A stretch of 14,773 bases of DNA from NCBI GenBank assembly GCA_964343305.1, contig CAYFJO010000271.1, positions 1 to 14,773 of the forward strand. Reading direction: 5' to 3'. Source of the DNA: CAYFJO01 sp964343305 (lineage in GTDB: Bacteria; Planctomycetota; Planctomycetia; Pirellulales; Pirellulaceae). The stretch's first letter is position 1, and each line of letters begins with the position of its first letter. Shown here piece by piece: positions 6,601 to 11,816 of the stretch. The translations under genes and the position numbers were made by a program. Below the pieces are notes generated by a model that worked only from the letters and a program-made list of their open reading frames with translations, was not told the DNA's origin and ran no database searches.

Positions 6601-8818
6601 TGGCCCCGTCGCCGATCCACTTGCGAATGATTTCATAGTACGGCTCGCCAGGCCGCATCACCTGGCCGGCTTCGTGAGGCACACCGGCGACGGCCTTGAG
6701 CAACATCAGGCTGTTGTCAGGCGAAGAACGATTCACTCGGCGGGACGCCAGATCATCGCTGAACGTGCGGGCATCGTAAATCGGATCGTTGCCGCGCAGG
6801 GAAAGCCTCAAGCTGCCTTTGCCTTTATTCGCTCCGTGACACGTGCCGGTGTTGCAGCCGATCTTGGAAATCGCCGGCATCACATCGTGGATGAAGTACG
6901 GATGAAATTCGCCTTCGGTGTCCGTCACGTCGACGATCGCCTTGGCCGACCTTCCGGCGAGTGTGAAGGTCACTTCGTCGCGACCATCAGCAATGGCGCG
7001 AGCCAAGCCACGTGACGAAATCTCGACAACGCCAGACGAGACCGACGCGTCGGCCATTCGTGTCACGTCGAGCAAGTCACCGGATTCGAGCTGGGCCGTG
7101 ACCAAAAACTGGATCACGTCGTACTTCGAGTTGATCGTGGCTTCGGTCGGCTGGACTTCGATGGCGGCGATCTTGTGTTCCTTGGGCAACGTCTGTCGCT
7201 CGGTTTCGGCCGTTGCTCGCCAAGGTTGATCCTTTCGCGCCTTGCCAGCGTTCATGGCCGCCATGTCTGTCATCGATTCCGGTGGTATCGGCGAAAACGC
7301 CCGCTCGACCGAACCAGTGTCCGAGTTGATCAGCCGCACCATGCCGTCGGACCCAGCCGCTGCGAGCCTCTTGCCGTCGGTGCTGAACGCGACCGCGTAG
7401 ATACCGGCGTCATCGATGGCCGTTTCGGCGAGCATCTTTACGCCCTGCTTGCGGTAGTTGGCGAGTTTTTCTTTTTCCTCGGCGCTTCGTTGGTACGAAC
7501 GTTTGCGCATGATGCCCAGCAAGTCACCGGGGATTTTCGTGTCGAACTCGTAGGCGTAGATGCGCACTTCGCCGCTGCCATCGAGACTGCTGCCCGCCGC
7601 GATCCGCTTGCCGTCGCGGCTGATCGCAACGTCGAAGATGCGTCCTTTGAGCGGCGGGAACTTGCGGATCAAATTCGCGTCGTCGCCGATCACACGTTTC
7701 GACTGGCGGAAGACACGATAAAGTTTTGGCGTGCCATCAGCACCGCCAACCAGGATTTCGTCTTTCGTAGGATGCCGATCGACGCCGTTCACGCCGCCGA
7801 CTAAAGCACCGGGCGTGATCGAAGTGATGTTGTCGATGAACCGCTGCGTTTCGACTTCGGTCAGCTTGGCCGTGCGGTCTTCGCCGACCGAGATCAAATG
7901 CGTGCCCTTCGCCGAGAAGACCGTGTCCAGCGGCCAGCCGTTGTGTGCCCCTTGATACAGCACTTGCTTGCCCGTTTTGGCTTCGATCGCGCGGACCGTG
8001 TTGTCGCCGCAGCCGAACGAAATCAGTCTTCCGTCGGGTGACCAGTTTGCTCCGTACACGGTGTCGTAAGTCACCGGCACGGACAACGCCAGCTCGCGTT
8101 TCTCCACGTTCCAAACTTGGACTTCGCCCATGCGGGCTTGCAAGCCGCCGGTAACCGCCAGCCACTTTCCATCTGGCGAGAATTTCACCGATTGAATCCG
8201 TGCGGACATGCCGACCAGACGCGCGACGAGATTCGAACCATCCGCGCTGTACAGCAACACCTCGTGAAAACCAGTCGCCGCCAACAGCTTTCCGTCCGGC
8301 GAGTAATCAAGCGAGGTGATCACGGGCGGCAGTGTGTAAACAGGCGGGTTGTCCGCGTCGTACCTGACAATCGCACTCGCCGGCGTGTCGTCTTTCGCGC
8401 CTTGTTCGATCCAACGGCGAATCAGCGCCACATCCGTCGCGGCGAGCGGCGCCTTCTCTTTCGGCATTTCCGCCTCGCCATCCACCGGCATGATCAGTTC
8501 GACAAGATAACTTTCGTCAGGCTTTCCCGGCACGATCGCCGCATCGCCCGACTCGCCGGCCCCCAGCAGCTTGTCGAATGCCGTCATCACATACTCGCCT
8601 TTGGGCTTGGCCGGCTGATGGCAACCTTGACAGTTGGCCTGAAAGATCGGCCGAATTTGCTCGTAATAGCTGACCGGTTCGTCGGCGGCACAGAGTGGTT
8701 GCACAAGCGCAGAGGCAGCCATGATCAGCAGGACGGATTTCCAATCCGTTCGGGACGGCTTGAAAAACCGTCCTACGGAAAGGGAAAAATCGAAGAACTG
8801 ACGTGTGGCTAACATCAT
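3656..8818 (-). CDS. PSCyt1-WD40-Ig-DUF1549-DUF1553 multi-heme protein
   Basis: A 1720-aa exported protein. The start at 8816-8818 (or the adjacent ATG at 8813-8815) is favoured by AAAGGAG 5-8 nt upstream. The longer frame to 8899 adds 27 residues before that site. The signal peptide has a hydrophobic stretch LLIMAASALVQPLCA just before ADEP. Domains in order: PSCyt1 heme motif CQGCH (63-67); WD40-type blades with repeated SPDGK/STDGK motifs (about 160-510); an Ig-like stretch (about 556-630); a heme-like CNTGTCH (655-661, CX4CH spacing); a bacterial Ig-like/BID_2 stretch (about 745-825); DUF1549/PSCyt2 (about 845-1050) with CNKCH (1005-1009); and DUF1553/PSD1 (from about 1090, YVNRMWG). A charged coiled coil and a beta-rich insert (about 1325-1690) precede the family-typical end AAQDIAWALMNSPAFLF. 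Such proteins are thought to act outside the cytoplasm, but no reaction is established. It is probably the first gene of an operon with DUF1501. Oddities are the CX4CH site, the large late insert and a dispersed repeat within the signal peptide. Confidence 0.92.
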   Translation of the reverse strand: MMLATRQFFDFSLSVGRFFKPSRTDWKSVLLIMAASALVQPLCAADEPVSYYEQIRPIFQANCQGCHQPAKPKGEYVMTAFDKLLGAGESGDAAIVPGKPDESYLVELIMPVDGEAEMPKEKAPLAATDVALIRRWIEQGAKDDTPASAIVRYDADNPPVYTLPPVITSLDYSPDGKLLAATGFHEVLLYSADGSNLVARLVGMSARIQSVKFSPDGKWLAVTGGLQARMGEVQVWNVEKRELALSVPVTYDTVYGANWSPDGRLISFGCGDNTVRAIEAKTGKQVLYQGAHNGWPLDTVFSAKGTHLISVGEDRTAKLTEVETQRFIDNITSITPGALVGGVNGVDRHPTKDEILVGGADGTPKLYRVFRQSKRVIGDDANLIRKFPPLKGRIFDVAISRDGKRIAAGSSLDGSGEVRIYAYEFDTKIPGDLLGIMRKRSYQRSAEEKEKLANYRKQGVKMLAETAIDDAGIYAVAFSTDGKRLAAAGSDGMVRLINSDTGSVERAFSPIPPESMTDMAAMNAGKARKDQPWRATAETERQTLPKEHKIAAIEVQPTEATINSKYDVIQFLVTAQLESGDLLDVTRMADASVSSGVVEISSRGLARAIADGRDEVTFTLAGRSAKAIVDVTDTEGEFHPYFIHDVMPAISKIGCNTGTCHGANKGKGSLRLSLRGNDPIYDARTFSDDLASRRVNRSSPDNSLMLLKAVAGVPHEAGQVMRPGEPYYEIIRKWIGDGAKIDLDSPRVTSIDISPKNPIAQRIGDKQQFRVLATYTDGSIRDVTQEANIQSGNTEAAEIDSVGLVTTVRRGESPMLARFEGKYAATTLTVMGDRTGFAWKQLPVNNFIDELVDAKLQRTKTLPSDLCSDAEFIRRVYLDLIGLPPTVDEIRKFLADDRDARIKRDAVIDRLVGSDDYIEHWTNKWADLLQVNRKFLGVEGSVAFRKWIRDEIAANTPYDQFVHKILAATGSNKANPPASYFKILRTPTDTMENTTHLFLGVRFSCNKCHDHPFERWSQDQYYETAAYFAQYELKKDPASGKRTVAGTAVEGAKPLFEIVADKNQGEVTHDRTGAITAPKLPFVAKYDASKNAPRREHIARWITSPDNGYFAKSYVNRMWGYLLGLGLIEPLDDIRAGNPPTNAALLDRLTTEFIDSKFDVRRLVRTICKSRTYQLSIATNQWNEDDKINYSHANARRLPAEVLYDTIHRVTGSQTKLPGVPAGTRAAELPDAGAKLPDGFLATFGRPPRESACECERSSGMLFGPVMALVSGPTLDNAINDRNNELAKLAASEIDDERLVDELFIRILGRPAMQRETEVGLSLIRELPGDHEKLVAALKAHEVSLQPIIAEQEQKRQANIELAKAELAAYEKEIAPREAELDRKRQQQIAGADAALKNYEATSAERLAAWEAKKDKGMVWTPLDPAEISSTSAATLTKQKDLSILATSSNGLGAYKVVAHTELSGITAVKLDVLTDDKLPKRGPGRAPTDGNFVLTEFELSAAPKSDPGKATKIGLENAQADFSQNGYHVKTAIDGKVAASANGWAIAPKFGVDHRACFETKQGVGHEGGTILTFTLKQQFQSGQHSIGRFRLSVTTSPDPILLDGLPKNITDILAVAADQRNDKQRAELMKYYRGIDGQLKKLQTELASARKPRPVDPKLKTLRDKLAEASKPLPVDSQLAQLRGDVELSKKQLANTRLTAAQDIAWALMNSPAFLFNR
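8730..8774. repeat. Nested palindromic repeat inside the signal peptide coding region
   Basis: Nested inverted repeats: outer arms AGGACGG (8730-8736) and CCGTCCT (8768-8774); inner hairpins ACGGATT (8733-8739)/AATCCGT (8743-8749) and GGACGG (8753-8758)/CCGTCC (8768-8773). On the minus strand it is read in frame as residues 15-30 of the giant cytochrome protein (VGRFFKPSRTDWKSVL). I recall the RTDWKSVL string as recurring in unrelated planctomycete proteins, consistent with a dispersed repeat translated in frame. The structure is directly visible; the repeat's genome-wide spread is from memory. Confidence 0.75.
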
Positions 8819-8916
8819 CAAAGCTCCTTTGTGGCGGGATGATCTGCTGATCAAGTGGGGAATCTTCTTCGACCAGCGGTTGGTGCAAGGGTTCGGCATA
8901 TTGAGATATCAGGACC

Positions 8917-8944
8917 TTGACATCCACAATATGTCGCCTACACT
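8917..8944 (+). promoter_or_regulatory. Putative promoter for response regulator/DUF983 genes
   Basis: TTGACA at 8917-8922, a 16-nt spacer, then TACACT at 8939-8944 (4/6 match to TATAAT). Initiation near 8951 would give a leader of about 134 nt before the ATG at 9085. That leader contains the 9009-9052 inverted repeat. Planctomycete promoter consensus is poorly defined, so the call rests on sigma-70-like hexamers and on conservation of the block in copy B. Confidence 0.4.
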
Positions 8945-8956
8945 CTCATTTGTCAA
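8928..8956 (-). promoter_or_regulatory. Putative promoter for the giant cytochrome/DUF1501 operon
   Basis: On the minus strand, TTGACA (8951-8956), a 17-nt spacer, then CATATT (8928-8933, 4/6 match). Initiation near 8921 gives a leader of about 100 nt. Its hexamers interleave with those of the plus-strand promoter at 8917-8944, so one polymerase would exclude the other. Confidence 0.4.
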
Positions 8957-9008
8957 GAATGCAACGCGCGAAAATTGATTTGTGGTTGGTCGACCCCTTC
9001 CATGTCAT

Positions 9009-9052
9009 GTAGCCGGACTCGTGAGAGTTCGGTCTCTGGAGTCTCACGCTAC
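9009..9052. repeat. Imperfect palindromic repeat in the response regulator leader
   Basis: Outer arms GTAGC (9009-9013) and GCTAC (9048-9052); middle arms GACTC (9016-9020) and GAGTC (9039-9043), with bulges of two and four bases between them. An inner hairpin GAGA (9023-9026)/TCTC (9033-9036) has a 6-nt loop. It resembles another planctomycete-type dispersed intergenic palindrome. It would lie in the 5' leader of the response regulator mRNA if the promoter at 8917 is right. Confidence 0.55.
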
Positions 9053-9084
9053 GACATTTTCGCGAACATGAATCAGTAGTCAGC

Positions 9085-9696
9085 ATGACGGCATCACTTC
9101 GAATCATTGTGGCCGACGATGAGCCGGACATGCTCGATTATTTTCGCCGCATCCTCGCCATGTTCGGACATCAGGTCGTTGCCGAGACGGACAACGGAGA
9201 GCAACTCGTCGAGCAATGTCGCACACACCAACCGGATCTGGTGATCAGCGACATTTGCATGCCGGATCAAGACGGGATCGAAGCGATTGTCGAAATCTGG
9301 CGCGACGCGCCGTTGCCCGTGGTGCTGGTGACTGGCCTGAATGCGCCGGACCACATTCGCGACGCGCTTCGAGAAACTGTCCTCGCGTATCTGACCAAGC
9401 CATTCAAGAAGGCCGAATTGCAAGATGCGATTGCGCGGGCAATTCAGCGGTTCGCGGAGTTTCAAGCATTGCTCGACATTCACGGAGATCGCCGGCAAGC
9501 GATTCGCGATCGCAAGGTACTAGACAGTGCCAAAGGAATGTTGATGATGAAAAAGCGGCTCACCGAACCGGCCGCATTTCGCCGCATGCAACAACTGGCG
9601 GCCGAGAAAGACCTCAACATCTTGCAGATTGCCAGAACGATTATCGACGAGCACCAAACGATCGAGCATCGCGAGTTGGAAAAGGAACAAAGCTGA
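9085..9696 (+). CDS. Response regulator with REC and ANTAR domains
   Basis: A 203-aa cytoplasmic regulator. The REC domain (residues 1-120) has acidic residues D11/D12, phosphoacceptor D56 in LVISDICMP, T83 and K105 in TKPF, so all the phosphotransfer residues are present. The C-terminal ANTAR domain (about 140-190) shows the typical pattern of AKGMLMMKKRLTEPAAFRR followed by LNILQIARTII. ANTAR proteins (AmiR/NasR/EutV type) bind nascent RNA hairpins and relieve transcription termination, so this is probably an antiterminator switched on by phosphorylation. No histidine kinase is in the window, so the partner lies elsewhere. No clear Shine-Dalgarno precedes the ATG; a three-codon upstream ORF (ATG at 9068, stop at 9077-9079) precedes it. 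The DUF983 gene begins one base after its stop, suggesting coupling. RNA targets cannot be identified here. Confidence 0.93.
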   Translation: MTASLRIIVADDEPDMLDYFRRILAMFGHQVVAETDNGEQLVEQCRTHQPDLVISDICMPDQDGIEAIVEIWRDAPLPVVLVTGLNAPDHIRDALRETVLAYLTKPFKKAELQDAIARAIQRFAEFQALLDIHGDRRQAIRDRKVLDSAKGMLMMKKRLTEPAAFRRMQQLAAEKDLNILQIARTIIDEHQTIEHRELEKEQS

Positions 9697-9697
9697 C

Positions 9698-10108
9698 ATG
9701 CGTTTGCTCGCCATGCTGCGGCTGCGATGCCCTCGCTGCTTCCGGGGCGAAGTGTTCAGGTCGTTTTGGCGGATGCACGAAACTTGCCCGAATTGCGACT
9801 TTCAATATGCTCGCGGTGAGGGCTATTTCTTCGGCGCAATGTACTTCAGCTACGGTTTGGGCGTTGTCTTGACCGTCCCCGTGGCGATCATCATGTTTCT
9901 GAATGATTTCCACGTTGATTGGATCGGCGTGGTGTTGTTGGCTCAACTTGCCGTCTTGTCGCCGATCATCTTTCGCTATTCGCGCGTCGTCTGGATGCAC
10001 TTCGACCATCTGGTTGACCCGCCGCAAGATGACGAGGAAGGTACGGATCCACGCCGCGCCGATGCTTCAGATACTCGGCAACCCGCAACAGAAAAACGCC
10101 GTGCGTGA
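9698..10108 (+). CDS. DUF983 zinc-ribbon membrane protein
   Basis: A 136-aa protein. The start at 9698 lies one base after the response regulator stop, with AAAGGAAC about 12 nt upstream. Extending the frame upstream to 9629 only overlaps the regulator gene. Residues 11-33 carry two knuckles, CPRC (11-14) and CPNC (30-33), typical of DUF983. They are followed by GEGYFFGAMYFSYG and two hydrophobic helices (about 50-70 and 76-94), then the family-like RYSRVVWMHFDHLVDP and an acidic/charged tail rich in Asp, Glu and Arg. DUF983 proteins are small inner-membrane proteins of unknown function found in many Gram-negative bacteria. The tail beyond residue ~107 looks low-complexity. Tight linkage to an ANTAR regulator is the only contextual clue and does not define a role. 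Confidence 0.88.
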   Translation: MRLLAMLRLRCPRCFRGEVFRSFWRMHETCPNCDFQYARGEGYFFGAMYFSYGLGVVLTVPVAIIMFLNDFHVDWIGVVLLAQLAVLSPIIFRYSRVVWMHFDHLVDPPQDDEEGTDPRRADASDTRQPATEKRRA

Positions 10109-10188
10109 CAGGAACATTCGTCCACCGGAAGTTTTTTGCGGTGCAACGCGGCTTGCAGGTGCGACGCAGGTGGCGCAGTCTATTTATG

Positions 10189-10243
10189 GATATATGGAGT
10201 TTGACATCCATTTTATGCTTGGTAGATTTACACTTGTAAAGAA
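10189..10243 (+). repeat. 55-nt conserved upstream element, copy B
   Basis: Second copy of the element at 8905-8959, with the same blocks at the same spacing, including GATAT (10189-10193), TTGACATCCA (10201-10210), TATG (10214-10217) and TTGT-A-AAGAA (10234-10243). Its dyad partner is TGTAAA (10235-10240), one base different from copy A. It lies about 70 bp upstream of the sigma factor start. Here no gene diverges, so conservation of the dyad is not explained by a need for two promoters. Confidence 0.55.
10201..10228 (+). promoter_or_regulatory. Putative sigma factor promoter
   Basis: TTGACA (10201-10206), a 16-nt spacer, then TAGATT (10223-10228, 4/6 match to TATAAT). Spacing is identical to the promoter at 8917-8944. 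Initiation near 10235 would leave roughly 50-90 nt before the candidate start codons. Confidence 0.4.
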
Positions 10244-10311
10244 CACCACTTGATTGAAGCGCGTGGGGCTCACCGAGCAGGGCAATGCCATCGACCAGTT
10301 GTGGATGTCGA

Positions 10312-10920
10312 ATGAGAACCGAAATGCCTGCTGAACCCAGCCGAACGGACACTGCATCAACAGGCCTATTGCGACAGGTCAAGTCGCATGACGAAGATGC
10401 TTGGCGTCGGCTCGTAAGAATCTACGGACCACTCGTCTATTGCCGGTCGGGCAGGTCGGGACTGCAAGGCAGCGACGCCGAAGACATCGTGGGCGACGTG
10501 TTCGCGGATTTGGCAAAGGGAGTTGAGTTGTTTCAGGCCGACGGAAACGCTCACAGTTTTCGTCGCTGGCTGCGGACGATTGTTTCTCGCAAAATCAAAA
10601 AACACGTGAGCAAAATGAATTCACAGCCGTTGGTGTCCGGCGGAACGACGGCAAACCTGCGCATCCAAGCCCTGGTGGCGGACGTATTTTGTGACGAGGA
10701 AACATCAGACGAAGTTGATTGGCTGCGTCAACGGGCGGCGAAGGTTTTGAAAGACAACTGCAAACCGCTTCACCGGCAGATTTTTCAACGCACGATTCTC
10801 GACGGACAATCGCCCGAAGAAGTCGCCCAGGCCCTGGAAGTGAAAGTATGGACTGTCTATTACAAGGTGCGCTCACGTCTGTTGCATCGCTTGCGCGCCG
10901 AATTGGACGAATTATCGTAG
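10312..10920 (+). CDS. ECF-type RNA polymerase sigma factor
   Basis: About 202 aa. Region 2 (about residues 18-105) contains DEDAWRRLVRIYGPLVY, then SDAEDIVGDVFADL and FRRWLRTIVSRKIKKH, the usual helix pattern for -10 recognition and core binding. After a ~45-residue linker, region 4 (about 148-200) has HRQIFQRTILDGQSPEEVAQAL followed by VWTVYYKVRSRLLHRL, a helix-turn-helix for -35 recognition. The RLVRIYGPLVY opening resembles the ECF groups expanded in planctomycetes. The start is uncertain: in-frame ATGs occur at 10285, 10312 and 10324 and none has a good Shine-Dalgarno. 10312 is a compromise; homologues usually begin 10-15 residues before the first helix. No anti-sigma gene is adjacent, so control may be transcriptional through the upstream element at 10189-10243. 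Its targets are unknown. Confidence 0.88.
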   Translation: MRTEMPAEPSRTDTASTGLLRQVKSHDEDAWRRLVRIYGPLVYCRSGRSGLQGSDAEDIVGDVFADLAKGVELFQADGNAHSFRRWLRTIVSRKIKKHVSKMNSQPLVSGGTTANLRIQALVADVFCDEETSDEVDWLRQRAAKVLKDNCKPLHRQIFQRTILDGQSPEEVAQALEVKVWTVYYKVRSRLLHRLRAELDELS

Positions 10921-11005
10921 TTGGCTAAGTTTGTCCTTACCCACATTTCACTCCGGCGAAAAATGCCCGGCTGGGAGAGCCAGGCTGCGTCGAATCTCGC
11001 CGAGG

Positions 11006-11035
11006 TTGACACCGGGAAGACGTCGCTCCTAAAAT
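11006..11035 (+). promoter_or_regulatory. Putative promoter for heme protein/exporter genes
   Basis: TTGACA (11006-11011), an 18-nt spacer, then TAAAAT (11030-11035, 5/6 match). It is the best sigma-70-like match noticed in the window. Predicted initiation near 11042 gives a leader of about 105 nt before the ATG at 11149. Confidence 0.5.
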
Positions 11036-11059
11036 GGACATCAAGATCCAATTATGTCC
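11036..11059. promoter_or_regulatory. Operator-like inverted repeat at predicted start site
   Basis: GGACAT (11036-11041) and ATGTCC (11054-11059) are exact reverse complements with a 12-nt spacer. The left arm abuts the -10 hexamer of the promoter at 11006-11035, so a dimeric repressor bound here would block initiation. A 6-bp arm can occur by chance; position is the main support. Confidence 0.35.
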
Positions 11060-11148
11060 TGCCTTCGCCATCCCGCCAACACACATCAACACAACGTCTT
11101 TCGTTAAAGCTTGCTGCCGCCCGCGATAAGACACACAGGAGCTACCAA

Positions 11149-11730
11149 ATGCGCTCAACCATGTGGACCGTTTTTCGTTCGATCATTGCGTTGGCAGGCA
11201 CTTTGTGTGTTACCGCCGTTTTATTTGCCGATCCGTTTGGAACGGCGCCAAAATCGGACACGAAAGAGAATCCAAGTTCCACGGAGAAGTCGGACGACGA
11301 GAAGCGTGTCTCTGTCGAGGTCGCTCGCGAGCGGGCAAAACTTTCACACAACATTTATGTGGCGACGTTGGACGTGATCCATCATCGCTACTTCCGCAAT
11401 GACAGGGCATCTGTTCCCGCGCGCGCCTTGGAAGATGTATTTGTTGAGGTTGCTCGTGAGGAAAACATCCAAGCAAGGTGGATTGCAGTGAACGCGAGGG
11501 CCATGAGCGTCAATCACGAGCCTAAGGACGAGTTCGAAAAACAAGCCGCCAAGGCAATTGCGGCGGGTAAGGGAGAGTATGAACTTGTGGAGAAAGGCGT
11601 CTACCGACGCGCCGAAGGTATTTCTTTGATGAACCGAGGTTGTCTCATTTGCCATTTGGGGTTTGGTGCGAGTGGCAAAACTAAGCGTTTTGCCGGGCTG
11701 GTAATTTCAATTCCCGTCACAAAGGACTGA
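11149..11730 (+). CDS. Exported Tll0287-like (DUF3365) c-type heme protein
   Basis: A 193-aa protein. ATG at 11149 has AGGAG seven bases upstream. The open frame extends upstream to a TTG at 10921, but that part lacks coding character. A Sec signal peptide (about 1-27, MWTVFRSIIALAGTLCVTAVLFA) is followed by a charged Lys/Glu/Asp-rich linker (about 34-56). The domain then runs to the C-terminus: helices near 60-105, ARWIAVNARAMSVNHEPKDEFE (109-130), YELVEKGVYRRAEGISL (144-160) and heme motif CLICH (165-169). This order matches the Tll0287-like/DUF3365 family, periplasmic domains that bind c-type heme and often serve as redox or gas sensors. Here it stands alone, with no kinase or cyclase attached, so it may be an electron carrier or soluble sensor. 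Downstream is a YeiH-type exporter 86 bp away on the same strand, and a molybdoenzyme lies beyond. Family assignment is by eye. Confidence 0.8.
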   Translation: MRSTMWTVFRSIIALAGTLCVTAVLFADPFGTAPKSDTKENPSSTEKSDDEKRVSVEVARERAKLSHNIYVATLDVIHHRYFRNDRASVPARALEDVFVEVAREENIQARWIAVNARAMSVNHEPKDEFEKQAAKAIAAGKGEYELVEKGVYRRAEGISLMNRGCLICHLGFGASGKTKRFAGLVISIPVTKD

Positions 11731-11816
11731 CAGATTCGGGTCGTCCAAAGTGGTTTGACTGGCATGGTCCGTGGACCCAGTGGAGTCGTTTTGGAACTCG
11801 TTTGAAGTATCAAAGC

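Larger units (their letters stand above)
8905..8959 (+). repeat. 55-nt conserved upstream element, copy A
   Basis: It aligns without gaps to 10189-10243 at 37 of 55 positions (hand count). Shared blocks in order are GATAT, GGA, TTGACATCCA, TATG, TA-N-A-N-T, CA, TTGT and AAGAA, all at identical spacing. It contains an internal dyad, TTGACA (8917-8922) and TGTCAA (8951-8956). It sits between the divergent response regulator and giant cytochrome genes. It may be a shared promoter/operator or a short dispersed repeat. Confidence 0.55.

Noticed and set aside
5243..7015. Long plus-strand open frame (590 codons) opposite the giant cytochrome gene
   Set aside because: It is a shadow of the real minus-strand gene, caused by GC-rich codon bias. 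It is rich in Arg/Val/Asp with no domain or ribosome site. The minus-strand product has clear conserved domains.
8819..8899. 27-residue N-terminal extension of the giant cytochrome protein to 8899
   Set aside because: It precedes a clear AAAGGAG site and would put a polar stretch ahead of the signal peptide. Translation from 8816-8818 or 8813-8815 fits better.
9023..9036. Six-nucleotide hairpin loop in the regulator leader as an ANTAR target
   Set aside because: The loop is GUUCGG, whereas described ANTAR targets are paired hexaloops with A at position 1 and G at position 4. Only one such loop was seen.
10921..11148. Upstream extension of the heme protein from a TTG at 10921
   Set aside because: It contains the best promoter match (11006-11035) and a palindrome. 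The internal ATG at 11149 has AGGAG seven bases upstream and a signal peptide.
11764..11775. Short palindrome GGTCC-GT-GGACC upstream of the exporter as an operator
   Set aside because: The arms are only five bases, no promoter-like -10 was found beside it, and the gene is probably co-transcribed with the heme gene.
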